Shown: positions 1 through 61,839 of the stretch, piece after piece
Numbering within the stretch: the stretch's first letter is position 1
Layout of the letters: the number at the start of each line of letters is the position of its first letter
Translations under genes and position numbers: made by a program
Notes under the pieces: generated by a model
Seen by the model: only the letters and a program-made list of their open reading frames with translations
The model's database searches: none
What the model was told of the DNA's origin: nothing
Source of the DNA: Molossus alvarezi
Lineage: Eukaryota; Chordata; Mammalia; Chiroptera; Molossidae
DNA length: 64,000 nt
Assembly (NCBI GenBank): GCA_037176705.1
Contig: CM073885.1
Location: forward strand, 89,457,001 to 89,521,000
Direction: 5' to 3'

Positions 1-13
1 TACCAGCCAGGGC
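1..13 (-). mobile_element. Head end of a Ves SINE cut by the window edge
   Basis: The first bases, ending CCAGCCAGGGC, are the tRNA-derived head of a Ves SINE in minus orientation. Another starts just right of it. Confidence 0.7.
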
Positions 14-26
14 TCTTCTGGAGACC

Positions 27-278
27 TTTTTTTTTTATCCTCACTCGAGGACATTTTTGCATTTATCTTCAGATAGAGTGGGAAAGAGAGAGGGGGGAAG
101 AGAGAGAGAGAGAGAGACATTGATGTGAGAGAGACACATTGGCTGGTTGCCACCCACAGGACCCCAACTAGGGCGGGGACAAACTGCAACTGAGGTACAT
201 GCCCTTTGCAGGAACCGAAACAGGGACTCTCTGGTCTGCATGCTGAAACTCTAACTGCTGAGCCAAACCAGCCAGGGC
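27..278 (-). mobile_element. Ves SINE (long type)
   Basis: T-run, TCCTCACTCGAGGACATTTT box, GA-rich core, and tRNA-like head ending CCAGCCAGGGC. Both flanks carry GCTCTTC. Confidence 0.9.
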
Positions 279-391
279 TCTTCAGAATATCTTAATGCAA
301 AATTTGATTCATGTTTTTGTTTTAAAAATACTTATGGATATTTGAAATAGAAATTATTTTTCACATTTCTTTGAAACTTTTACACATTCAG

Positions 392-50699
<50,308 letters not shown>

Positions 50700-51895
50700 G
50701 CTTTAAAGTGCAATGGGAGACATCAGAAACTTTAAAAATACTAGTGAAGCCTCTTGTGTTTGTGTGAAGAGAAGTATACGATCCTCCACGCTAATGACAC
50801 TTGCCTTTTTTCCCACCATTAAGGCTTTAAAGACATGTGGAATAAGTTCGTTAGCTGCTAATGACAACACAGATCCTTTAACTACCCAGCCAGCAAGTAT
50901 ATAGCACAGAACACTGTGTTGCTCAAGGGCTTATGTGACTGGAATAAGGTGGTCCTACTTGACTGTTCCAAAGAGCAGCTTCTGAGATCTTCAGTGTTCA
51001 CTGGTAAACTTCTAACAGTGTGTTTGTGTAAAGTTTGTCATTTCATACTTCATACACTACAGTTGCCGTCATTGATCCCTGTTTTGCTGGCTTTTAAGCT
51101 ACTTGGTCAAAAATCCTGCTTCCTTAAAACATAGAGAGTTAATGAGCATCTCAAGCTTTTTTTTTTTCTTTCCTTTTTAATGATGCCTGCACTATCAGAG
51201 TATTCTAGTGTTCTCTCTTTGTTTGGCATATAATCATGCACAACCTTTTATTTCTTTGAGGTGGGAGTATATTTTTATTTCCTAAATGCCATACTCTAAA
51301 GATCAAATTCTTAAGTGTGTCTGTGCAGTTCAAAAATGATGATATATATCAAGGGGAAAAGGAAAAAGAAAAAAAAACACTGGTCTAGATGCAAGGCACA
51401 CTTAAAGCAAGTTTTACTTTTGGTTGTATTTTCTTTGTACATTATAAACATTTATTTAAGTTGTTGGAGTTTGAAGTAAAAAATTTCCAAAATGTATGCT
51501 CAATAATAATCATTAAAATGTTTGCAGCATATAAAACTGTGTCATGTGACTATTTCATCTCAACCTCCAGACCTTAGATACTCTTCGTTATGAATCATTG
51601 GGATTTAGGTTTTTTGTTGTTGTTTTTAATTATTACATGAAGAAATCTATTTTTCTATAGTGAATACACTTACTGAAACTGGAAAGCTAGAAATATATTC
51701 ACATGTTGAATTGTGATCCAACTGTTATGTTCTGTCTTATTCTTCAGCTAAAGTCAATTTATTTGTGTTAACTTTTTAAATGCCAGATCTCCTACTTACC
51801 ATTGTATCTGCAGGGATGTGTAAATCTAAGAAGAATGATTTTTGAATGTTGTATTACTGTCAAAAGAAACTACCATGATACTGCTATTTTCTGTT

Positions 51896-52085
51896 TGCCT
51901 TTTATGTTTTCGTTGACTTTTCTAGAGAGAGATGAAAGGAGAGAGAGAGAAACATCAATCGGCTGCCTCCTACACGCCCCTATTGGGTATCAAGCTCACA
52001 ACCTGGGCATGTGCCCTGACTGGGAATCGAACCAGACCTCTGACCATGGTACAACACTCAATCCACTGAGCCACACCGGCTGGGC
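51896..52085 (-). mobile_element. Ves SINE (second type) in the HECTD1 3'UTR
   Basis: CTATTTTCTG duplication on both sides; head ending GAGCCACACCGGCTGGGC. Antisense to HECTD1. Confidence 0.92.
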
Positions 52086-52381
52086 TATTTTCTGGTTTTC
52101 CAAACTCCCCTGATTTATCGTATCTGTGCATTTAGGTGAAAGAAATGTTGCTAGGCTTGATTTAGCCAAATGGCTTTTTAGGAGTGAAAAACATTTTTTG
52201 GAATTGCCCATTATTTACCTGTTTAAAAGGTATGTTCCTTTTCTACATTAGAAGGGCTATCTCCCACTATAGTCAGTCATTTGAGTACTGTTTTTATTCT
52301 CTGCATGAGAATGTTGTAACTGTAATCAGAGGCAGCATTTAAATAATTGACCTTATTGTTAGCTTCACAGTTCTCTGTGAG

Positions 52382-52399
52382 AATAAAAGTTAAAATAAA
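52382..52399 (+). terminator. Paired AATAAA polyadenylation signals, candidate HECTD1 end
   Basis: Two AATAAA hexamers seven bases apart lie at the point where recognisable unique 3'UTR gives way to an old hAT remnant at 52583. They are the strongest poly(A) candidate for HECTD1. Confidence 0.5.
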
Positions 52400-52582
52400 A
52401 CATAATAGTGATATTTAAATGTATGACCTATGCTTTAATCCAAAAAATAGTGGTGGTGATCGTCTTAATAATGTGGATGTGTGACTAAAACTTTATACTG
52501 GTATTAGAATTAAAGTCAGTATATGTGTGTAGTATTGCCATTGTTTAAGTCTCTAAAACGTCAGTGGCCAGCTTTGCCCAAG

Positions 52583-52890
52583 ACAAGTCTAGCACAGGAG
52601 TTGCAAACTGGCTTGCTACTTGTTTTGTGTAGCTCGTGAGCTAAGTAAGCACGGTTTTAATTTTTTTAAGTGATTGAAAAACATCAAAAGGAATATTCCA
52701 TGATGTGTAAATTTGATCAATTTAAAATGTCAGTGTCCATAAATAATGTTTTTTGGAACACAGCCATGCTTATTCAGTTATTTTGTCTATGGCTGCTTTC
52801 ACACTACAATGGTACGGCAGAGACCTCATGGCTCAGAAAGCCTAAACATTTACTGTCTGGCCTTTGATGGACAAGGTTGCTGAATCCTAG
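52583..52890 (+). mobile_element. hAT-type (Charlie-like) remnant
   Basis: Same family as the one at 6590: CATAAATAATGTTTTTTGGA, ACACAGCCATGCTTATTCA, TCTATGGCTGCTTTCACACT. It starts about 160 bp after the HECTD1 poly(A) candidates. Confidence 0.75.
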
Positions 52891-54179
52891 GCTAGCATAT
52901 TGCTAAAGCAGGTAAAATAGATGTCTTATAAAATTAGTAACTGAAATGTCAGGAGTCTTCCTGCAGAAAGAAAAGTCTAAGAAAGGTAAAGCTAACTAAT
53001 CTGAGGCATAAATTTCATGTGTGTGAAAATCACTTAAAGCTGGAAGTCACAGTTCAGCAGTTAATTTGATTGATGTGAGATGATACCGCCTGTAAGAATA
53101 GAGTAACATTACGGTTCACTTTCATGAGGCAAGTGTTATGAGACATCTACTGGGGTCTCCACATGTACTAGGTATTTGAGTATTTTTTCCTGTAGTATCT
53201 ACCTAGTATATATTTTTTAATTGTTATTCTCTTAAGGTACTAAAATCTGTGCCAAGATGTCATTCAAGTGCTATTTTGGTGTGACCCAAAAATTAATTTT
53301 GTTCACTCCCAAGTTACTTCTGGTGTACCAGTTTCAGCAGTTACTTCAGTGTGCTACTGATTAAGTGCCTACCAACTAGGACAGTGTTTCCCAACTAATG
53401 TCTCTGAAAGACCTCAATAGCACTTTGGTCTAGGCTGGGCTTTCCCCAGTCCTTGGCTACTTAATGCAAAGTACCCCTCACCGGTCCGGAGGTCAGAAGT
53501 GTTTAACTCTGCCTTCCTGAATGAGTCCAAAACAACTCAGGCTTGGTTTTGGAGTCTATTACTGATTTGGTACATGGTACTTTACAGATGTAAACTTCAA
53601 AATATATAAACAGATCAAGAATTTAAACAAAACCTTCCCCTCCACACATGAGAGGGGGAAAAAAATCAAACAGTACTGAGTGAATTATTAGGGCCTAGAA
53701 TGTCCATTTATATTCTTTTGCAGGAGAGTTTTGTAGATGAAAGAGCTCTTGGAATTCCATTGGATGGCACAATATCTTAATGTGTCAAGACTATATTTCT
53801 TTTTCCTCCGTTGCACCTGCCTCCTACCTCTACATGCACATAAACATGTTTTATGTTTGTTTGTAGACAGTTCTGTATGTTCTGCTGTTGACTGAGCAGC
53901 AAAAGCATATAGAAAGGTTGGGGTCTGGGGATTAGGGCATTGCTCTTTTATCACACCGTAGCAGTTTTCTTTGCTTCAAGACATCCCAGAAGGGGTCGAA
54001 GGAATAAGCTTGGGAGTGGGGAGAAGGATTCATTTCATACCAACCTGAACAGAGGTACCCTTTTGATTTCTATTTTAAAACTTTGAACTGAAGTAAATTT
54101 CATTTACAGTTTACTAATAAGACAGACCCTTTATAATATGGCATAAAGGATAGTTATAAGGACTCTTTTTTCTCTCATA
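52891..54179. other. Intergenic, nothing recognised
   Basis: 1.3 kb between the hAT remnant and the HMGN1 retrocopy. No open frame or known repeat was identified. Confidence 0.5.
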
Positions 54180-55290
54180 ATTGAGATTTTATTGGTTCTT
54201 CTGAGGAAGAATACAGACATGTCAATTTGTACACAATTCTTAACATACGTACCAAAAATGTAAAGTCATGTAGTTGTGATTTCTTTTCTAAACAGTTTTT
54301 CCACTGACTTTCCAGCTTAAAATTTGGAGGCTATACTTTTCCTTAATAAAGTATCAATTACCAATATCTTCGAATGTTAATATGCTGATACATCAAAGTC
54401 CCACCAATTCACAATTTAGTATCATATACACTACATAACACATTTTCAGTCTTTCACAGCACATTAACAGAGTTACTAGGAAAACTGGACTACCACACCA
54501 AAGATGTTACAGAGTGCACAACATTCTGACAGGGAGAGCCAAGATCAAGGAGTGTTTTTCTTTAGGAAAAAATTCTACCAAAAATATGGAAATAGAAGTA
54601 ATTTAAAAAGAATGTGCGACCAACTCCAAACTGCCACTTAGTTTGCTTTGTATTGTAGGATGTAAAACTACCCCATCTATGGAATGTTAAAATGACACCA
54701 AGACAATCAAAGCCTCTTCTATTCAGTATCCCACTATTTTCTGATTGTACCAGAAAATAAACCAGCAATTGATTTCACCTCTTTAAAAATAAGCATTTAC
54801 ACTAAAAAAAATGTAATGAGGTGGAATCCCCTCCTTAAAAATGTTTCTAAGAGCTACTAAAAAACTTGCATTTACAAAATAGCTGGTAAAAATATTCCTC
54901 TGGATTGTACAAGAAGGGAGACAGGAACCACTGATAAGACATGGTATATGATATTCACACTTGGCTTCTTTTTCTCCTGCTTCATCCGAGGCTGGACTCC
55001 TCATTTTTGGTTTCTCCGTTTTCTGCAGGGAGGTAGATCTTTGGTTCCTGGTTACCACTTTAGCCTGTTTCCCCTTTGCTCGCTCCCCTTTTCCTTTTCG
55101 TGTGTACTTTTTGTCTGTAGATGCATCCTTTCTTGCCGCCTTTTTTTGGGTTTGTTTCCTCTTTTGCAACAGCAGGTTTAGCTGACAACCTCTCTGGTCA
55201 ATCTCTTGAGCTCTTCCTCTTGGACAGCGGGGAGCAGTGCTGGGTGCCCGAAGGCTGGGGTGCGCCGGGAGGTAAGGGGTCTCTTTTAAT
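54180..55290 (-). pseudogene. HMGN1: HMGN1 processed pseudogene
   Basis: Retrocopy of the nucleosome-binding protein HMGN1. On the minus strand the coding relic runs from a KRK-like start near 55230 through KKAARKDASTDKK and GERAKGKQA to the diagnostic end SPASDEAGEKEAK near 54965. The rest matches the HMGN1 3'UTR in order (AAGTTTTTTAGTAGCTC and similar blocks) down to about 54180, near a minus-strand AATAAA. There are frameshifts in the first third, and the acidic end runs on past the normal stop. It lies between the two convergent genes and carries no introns. Confidence 0.9.
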
Positions 55291-55530
55291 GTTTAACTAT
55301 GTATTTGGTAGTAACATACTCTACAGTTAATTACATGATGGCACTGTAATTGCCAAGCACCCCTAAAATGGATCTCAGGCTTTTAGAAACTGGCAAATAA
55401 AACTTAATTCTGTTTCATTAGATACATAATATAGCAAAATTTTCACTTTTTAATACTTTTTAAAATTTTTCACTTTTCAATGAACTTTTAGGTGTACAGC
55501 ATAGTAGACAATCATATTCGTAAGACAAAG

Positions 55531-56034
55531 TGTTGTAACCCAGGAGATCGACCTAACTCAGACGCCGAGATGAGGTTTAATAAAAGGAGTTTATTGAGCT
55601 AAGTCCGCAGGCACCTGCAGTATGTCCCACACAGGAGTAACTGCGGCGGCGGAGAGCTAAAATGGCTCCTTTTTATAGGATTTTGTAAGGGGGGTTGCTA
55701 CGTGTAAGCAAGCATGTTACAGAAGCGGAATTTAGCAGTTAGTTAATTACCTGTTACTCAGTTTCCCAGACATCTCAAAGGTCAAGATGTTTTCAATAGA
55801 TTATCCCTGGCGCCGACCCCAGGATTACTCAAGGGTTAGTTATTACCCCAGGGTTAGCGATTACTTAGGGATTAGTTAGTGAAGAATGTTCTTCAGTAAA
55901 TGAGTAAACTGACAACCCCTTTGGTTGTCGTGAAGGCCTCTGGGAGTTTGGGTCAATGGCACTGAGTTATAACAAAAGTGCTAGTGTGTTTAAATTAGTT
56001 TAAAATTTGTATTGGCTGATAAAGAGCTACCACA
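55531..56034 (-). mobile_element. Solo LTR of an endogenous retrovirus
   Basis: 504 bp with TG...CA ends (minus strand starts TGTGGTAGCTC and ends GGGTTACAACA). A TATAAAAAGG box is at about 55671-55680 and AATAAA at about 55584-55589, in the order U3-R-U5. No viral coding sequence flanks it. A matching 4-6 bp target duplication was not evident, so the exact ends or the type of event remain open. Confidence 0.75.
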
Positions 56035-56379
56035 GTTTCTTCCTACCTCATGCTGCTAGTCCTGAATTTAATTTGCAAAGGGAAGCAGAGAGAGACCAGA
56101 TTTTTTTAAACAACAAAATTTAAACAAGTGGAGAAAATTCTTATGGTTAGAAAATAAGACATCTCTTTCTCAGAGAAAACTTTTCTTTGTACATCATATT
56201 TTAAAATACAGTTTTGTTTTCCATTTAGGAACTGTGGAAAACACCTACTGAAAATGTCTTTGGAAGAATACCCCAATCTGCAATGTTTGCTCTTCCAGAT
56301 TCTTTCGGGCTACAGATGCTGAGAGGTATTCCATGTTCTAATTTCCTGTGTCAGTGATGTTGGCGGAGAATTCCATTAT
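56035..56379 (-). other. AP4S1: AP4S1 3'UTR, proximal part
   Basis: Unique sequence between the AP4S1 stop and a solo LTR. The only poly(A)-like hexamer seen on the minus strand is an ATTAAA (complement of 56067-56072). The transcript may instead run into the LTR, which carries AATAAA in the same orientation. Confidence 0.5.
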
Positions 56380-56508
56380 TCAGCTTTCTGACATCTTATC
56401 AAGAATTAGTAGAGGGGCAAGAATTCTTGCCCGATTCGTTTCTACAATGGAGCCATTTAACACCATCTCATCCAAAATGATGTGTACTTTATCCAAATTA
56501 AACATGAT
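56380..56508 (-). CDS. AP4S1: AP4S1 terminal coding exon (partial gene)
   Basis: AP-4 complex sigma subunit, part of the heterotetramer that sorts cargo such as ATG9A out of the trans-Golgi network; loss causes hereditary spastic paraplegia 52 in humans (established). On the minus strand a CCCTAG acceptor at 56509 onward is followed by 43 codons ending in TGA (complement of 56380-56382). They read [17 protein letters not shown] and [17 protein letters not shown], which is the AP4S1 C-terminus. Only this exon is in the window. I looked for the preceding exon (about residues 70-100, containing a FVEVLDEYF-like motif) between 56510 and 64000 and did not find it, so the last intron extends past the window edge. 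The gene converges on HECTD1, the order known for mammals. Confidence 0.93.
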   Translation of the reverse strand: MMFNLDKVHIILDEMVLNGSIVETNRARILAPLLILDKMSES

Positions 56509-56693
56509 CTAGGGTCATATTAAGGAAATCAGTTTTAGAGTTATAAAAATGTTAACATTAAGTAAGTAATAATTTAAGACTCAGCCTGGAATTTTTCCAG
56601 TGTTAATTAGTCTCAGCATGAAAGTGTTTTTTTTTAACAATTCTTGAAATAAAATTTTAAACTGGTGTCCACATTAGAAATTATTACCTTCAT

Positions 56694-56694
<1 letters not shown>

Positions 56695-56725
<31 letters not shown>
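56695..56725 (+). repeat. (CA)n microsatellite
   Basis: About 15 uninterrupted CA units; likely polymorphic. Confidence 0.9.
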
Positions 56726-56731
<6 letters not shown>

Positions 56732-56917
56732 TCACTGGTTAAGCTAACCAGACAATAGGCACAGAAGTGGAAGAGCTACACCTTTTAGCCACAGGGAGAA
56801 GGAATCCACTCAGAGTTGAAGAATTTAGCAAGTAACATTTGGCAAGAGCATGGCATGACTTGGCCTCAAGAACAATGTCTTCCCAGACAATAGCAACTGT
56901 AATTGCCACAATTTACT

Positions 56918-57345
56918 GAATATACATTATGTTCCATATATTGTGTTGAGTATTTCATGTTATTTCAGACTTCTCTACAGCTCTACGATTTACATTACAT
57001 GTCCTCATTAAAAAAAAATTTTTCCCCCCTTTATTGATTTGAGAGAGAGAGGAAGTGAGAGGGAGAGAGATAGGAAACACTGATGAGTGAGAACATCGAC
57101 TGGCCCCCTCCTGCATGTCCCTGGGCACTGGGGATCGGCCCACAACCTGGGCATGTGTTCTGACTGGGAATCGAAATGGTGACCTCTTGGTGTATGGGTC
57201 GCCGCTCAACCACTGAGCACACCGGCCAGACTATTATCCTCATTTTATACAGAGGTAAACAGGCTCGAAGCCACTGTCCCAAGGCCACATAGCTAGTAAT
57301 TGCCATAGCTGGACCTTCAGCCCAGAGTGTGGCCTTGACTGTTCT
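56918..57345 (+). mobile_element. MIR split by a Ves SINE
   Basis: Left part up to about 57007 and right part from about 57232 (CCTCATTTTATACAGAGGTA, GGCCACATAGCTAGTAATTG) form one MIR. The Ves SINE at 57008-57231 sits between them with a TCCTCATT duplication. Confidence 0.7.
57008..57231 (-). mobile_element. Ves SINE (second type)
   Basis: Splits a MIR. TCCTCATT target repeated; head ending CACACCGGCCAGAC. Confidence 0.88.
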
Positions 57346-59330
57346 GCTTGCAGATTTCTCCTGAGGGGCTTGAGGCCACAGCCTGTTCATTCTCCAACCT
57401 CTACCCAGTAACAAATGCCCTTACAACCCTGCACCTTAAGCTATTTTCTTTGTCAGAGGGCTGAAGAAAAAACAACCTTCAAGGACAAACGAATGACAAA
57501 GGCGAGGCAATACTTACTTAAAACGCAAGTAGGTAAAAATTCTGAATTTCAAGATAGTACCTCTTATAAATGGACAGTTCTAAAAATATTTAAGAATTAT
57601 GGAGCCCCTGTAGTTTACTGATGCTCTTACTAGAAAGTTAGTGTAGGCATGGGGGAAGAGAACATATAAGACTATGATGCCCACCTAATTAGAAAGAGCC
57701 AGATTCTTCCTCCAGGAGCCCCTTCATTTGAGTGCCTAGCTTTCCTTTTGTGAAACTGAAATGAGGTGATGACAGTGGGTGAATGTTTATGAATTCTAAG
57801 TTTCCGCCCTGATTTAGAGAGCATTACCCTGGTCTGTTAAAAAACAAACAGCTGACAAATTGTTTAAATAGACAAACTTCATTCAACAAATGAGTGATTA
57901 AATGCACCTGGGGAATTCATAATGAAATAGTGAATCTTTGTGGAAAGCAAATCATTATCACCTGATATTTTTTTCAGTAATTCCAGATGTTCAAGTCTAT
58001 ATTGTATATGTTTAGTGAAGTACATCTATAGAGAATGAGACAACCCTGCGAATGACTTTTAAGTTTTGATTAGGCCCTGCGGTAACATCTCATTAAGCTC
58101 TGTGCAAATAGTCCTCCAGCACAATAAACTGTTTTTCAGGAGCCCATGGGAACTGTCCTTAAGTGACCCAGAAAAAAAAAGCTTTACTCTGATATACCTA
58201 TTAATAATATCTTCCAATTATATAGATGATTGCTTTGTCCATGGCCAAACTGGGACTGAAATATTAGGCCCTTGACTCAGTCCTGTTCACCAGACCCAGA
58301 AGAAAGAACTTAGAAGACGCCAAGACAAAGCTGGAATGACAGCCGGTACAAAGAAAGGCAGAGTTGGGGAGCACAGGTGGCTGCATGTAGAATGGCCTGT
58401 AGAATCCCCCGGTTGTATTCAAGGGCATTGAAAACGTTAGTGCCTCTGAGAATGTCAACTCATCCAAGATAATTTTCTTTGAGACAGAAGATCTAATTTT
58501 AACCTATTTGAATTGGTTCAGATATCAAGCTGCTCTGAAGGCTTCCATCTTTGGCAAGTAGATGATCAGCAATTCAGATGTCCCCTTGAGCAACTGGCCA
58601 ATTGTTTTGAAATTCAGATTAGAACTTACTGCTGAATCATGTCAACCGCTGACATCTTCACATTGCAAGGACAAGGTTCTTCAGCTAGCCTGAATTTCCC
58701 AACATCCTGGAAACATGAGTTGCTCAGTGAGGTCATTTAGTCCTGTGGGCATGTGACTGCCTGCCTATCTGAGTATCTGGCTCAAACCTCTAATAATCAT
58801 GCAGCTTTCTGGCACTACATGGGGAAACCACAGACCAAATCCAAAGTGAGCAAAAGCCTGAAAGCTGATTTCCCCTAGTATCATGTGACTCCTTTAAAAT
58901 AAGAATCCAACTGTTGGTCACATCTTGATTTGGTTTATGAGCAACTTGTACACACCAGTGAAGCCAAGAGTAATGGCATTTGGACTATATGCCAGGTGAG
59001 CAGGGACCAAAAAAATACCCTATATGCCAAGCCCCTTGGTAATAAATAGGCACACAACAATTCAACCCTGACATTAGGAATAGTACAAAGCAAGGAAGGC
59101 TTTGGCCAGTTAGTTGTCAATGTGGTGAGCTGAGAATGACTGTTTCAAAAAGGTCTTACCTTCAGGCTATACTTGACCGACTTAAAGGTCCTTAAGGCAA
59201 CTTGTTTCCTTTCATAGGCACCCTCAGGTTGGAGCTGATATGAACTGGAAACAGCCTCCCAAAGAGGAGATTCATCGAGCCCCATTTTCTCATAAACCTG
59301 AAACCTAGAAGCCTTTCTGAATTTCTTTTT

Positions 59331-59568
59331 TTTTTTTTTTTTTTTTTTTTTCCATTTTTTGTTCAGATAGAGCGGGAGGGAGAGAGAGGAAGAGAGAGAG
59401 AGAGAGAAACATCGATGTGAAGGGACACATCGAGTGGCTGCCACCCACACGACCAACCAGGGCCGGGGACAAACTGCAACCGAGGTACGTGCCCTTAGCG
59501 GGAACCGAACCCGGGTCTCTCTGTACCGCAGGCCGACGCTCCAACCGCTGAGCCAAACCGGCCAGGGC
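59331..59568 (-). mobile_element. Ves SINE (long type, without the TCCTCACC box)
   Basis: Perfect duplication AAGCCTTTCTGAATTTCT. The T-run joins directly to CCATTTTTTGTTCAG, so the terminal box was lost in the source or at insertion. Confidence 0.95.
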
Positions 59569-59740
59569 AAGCCTTTCTGAATTTCTATGTAACATAGATT
59601 GGAGTTGAACATCTTGAGACCCCATTAATGTCATTTTTAATTAAAGTAAATGAACCAGTTGTGGTTTCTACATTGGAATTTTGATCTTTGGATCATGAAA
59701 CGTTTTTCAACATGGTATTTTTACACCACTGTGGTGGCCT

Positions 59741-59942
59741 AATATTCTTATTGATTTTAGAGAGAGGAAGGGAGAGGGAGAGATAGAAACATCAATGAGA
59801 GAGAACATCGACTGGCTGTCTCCTGCACACCCCATACTGGGGATCAAGCCCACAACCTGAGCATGTGCCCTGACTGAGGATCAAACCAGTGACCTCTTGG
59901 TGCATGGGTCAGCGTTCAACCACTGAGCCACACCGGCCAGGC
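59741..59942 (-). mobile_element. Ves SINE (second type)
   Basis: Flanked by GGCCTAATATTC and GGCCTAATAGTC; very short T-run. Confidence 0.9.
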
Positions 59943-60397
59943 CTAATAGTCCTTTAATAAGAGAAAATGAGCAGCATACATTCAAATGGGACTTCAGAAG
60001 CAATTCCAGGGCAGAGTCCCGTCTAGAATCTGAAATTTGTAACTAGATTTTGGTCTCAATCCTTTGACTTCTTTCTTTCTTTTTTAAGATCCTACCTAAC
60101 CAAAGTTCTTTAATACATGAAGGTAGGAAAAAACTTGCTCTCATTATTTATACTGTAACTCAATTTCCCATGAAATGAGGTAAGATGCGAAAGGCCAGTG
60201 TGTTCGCATTCCACAGAAGATTTTGCCTAGTCCTGGATTCACTCCTTGTAATAGTCTTCTGTTGACTTCTAGGCTTGGTATTCTCTCTCATTAATTAGGC
60301 CACTGAACAGGAATGTATCTTTTTTTAAGGAAAGTAGGTTTTCCTTAAAGACCCATTCCTACTCCAAGAGCAACAAAACATCCAGGTACAGTATAAT

Positions 60398-60637
60398 TAT
60401 TTTTTTGTTAATCCTCACTTGAGGACATTTTTCCTTTTTTTTTTTTAAACAGAGTGGAAGGGGGTGGGGGCAGAGAAACAAACATCAACGTGAGAGAGAC
60501 ACATTGATTGGTTGCCTCCTGCACGACTCGACCAGGGATCGAACCTGCAACCCAGGTAAGTGCCCTTGACCTGGAATCAAACTTAGGACCCTTTAGTCTG
60601 TGGGCTGTTGCCTAACCAGAGCCAAGTTGGCCAGGAG
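60398..60637 (-). mobile_element. Ves SINE (long type)
   Basis: Older copy, head GCCAAGTTGGCCAGGAGC. Confidence 0.85.
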
Positions 60638-61389
60638 CACAGGTGTAATTTTTTTAAAGTTTATATAGGCTTATACAAAGTTACTCAAATACAAAAGTCA
60701 GCACTGGGTCAAATTAAGTCTGTCATTTCTCTTGTACTTTTCCTAACTGCTGCTTCTCACAACTTGCTGTCACTATTCCTGAGTAAAACAACCCGGAAGC
60801 ACGGACAGGAGTGGGGTAAGGCAGAGGGAGCTGGGGAGGAACACCAGCGGGTGGACATGGCACCTACAGCACTCAGAACACATGAAAAGGAAACAGATGG
60901 TGAAGGCCGGTGAGAGCCGAACAAGCCTGGAAGGCAGCAGGGTTGAAGTGGAGCATTCACATCCCCTTCCCAGCTGAGTGGCGGGCTCTTGGGGACGGCT
61001 CATAACACTCACGACAGCACTGCTGGACAGGGTCCTGGCCTCAGCTCAGTGCCTGCCCTTCCTAACACTGCACAGGCGGCACACGTCCCTCCAGCCCAGG
61101 GGCCAGCTCTCGCCCCTCCCAGTCCTGCTTTCAATTCACCTATTTTCAAAAGGAGACGAGATATTTAGCAATCTCTGAATGTGAACCCTACGTTTGGAGA
61201 GTGTGCTTTTATAAAGACATTCAGATATTCTCAAGACTTTTTTTTTCATTTCTGACTCCTCCAACCATAGACTAGTGTTTCTCCAAAACTCCTTCCTTAA
61301 TTCAGAAAAAAGCTTTGACAACACCAAGACAGCATGGTGACAGGCACTCCTTGTTAGCCACTAAATTGCCACAGTCTACTCTAGATGAG

Positions 61390-61641
61390 TTTTTTTTTTT
61401 AATCCTCACCAGAGGACATTTTTGCGTTTATCTTCAGACAGAGCGGGAGGGAGAGAGGGAGGAAAAGAGAGAGAGAAAAACATCGACACGAGAGAGACAC
61501 ATTGAGTTGTTGCCACCCACAGGACCCCAACTGGGGCTGGGGACAAAATGCAACCAAGACATATGCCCTTACGAAAAACCGAACCTGGGACTCTCTGGTC
61601 CACGGGCTGATGCTCTCATTGCTGAGCCAAACCAGCCAGGG
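61390..61641 (-). mobile_element. Ves SINE (long type)
   Basis: CTCTAGATGA duplication on both sides. Confidence 0.92.
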
Positions 61642-61671
61642 CTCTAGATGATTTTTAAATTATTACTTTTA

Positions 61672-61839
61672 AAATGTTTTTATTGATTTCAGAGAGGGAC
61701 AGGGAGAGATAGAAAACATCAATTGGCTGCCTCCTGCTCGCCCCCTACTGGGGGTTGAGCCCACAACCCAGATGTGGGTCCTGACTGGGAATCGAACCAG
61801 TGACTACGCTCGCTCAATCCACTGAGCCACACCAGCCAG
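61672..61839 (-). mobile_element. Ves SINE (second type)
   Basis: Starts TGTTTTTATTGATTTCAGAG; head ending GAGCCACACCAGCCAGG. Confidence 0.88.

Larger units (their letters stand above)
50700..52420 (+). other. HECTD1: HECTD1 3'UTR (end inferred)
   Basis: AT-rich non-coding sequence after the stop. An ATTAAA at about 51512-51517 could give a short form. AATAAA at 52382-52387 and 52394-52399 would give a long form of about 1.7 kb that contains a Ves SINE (51896-52085). Which site is used cannot be read from DNA. Confidence 0.6.

Noticed and set aside
54783..55169. 128-codon minus-strand open frame as a novel basic protein
   Set aside because: It is HMGN1 read partly out of frame, running past the normal stop into the old 3'UTR.
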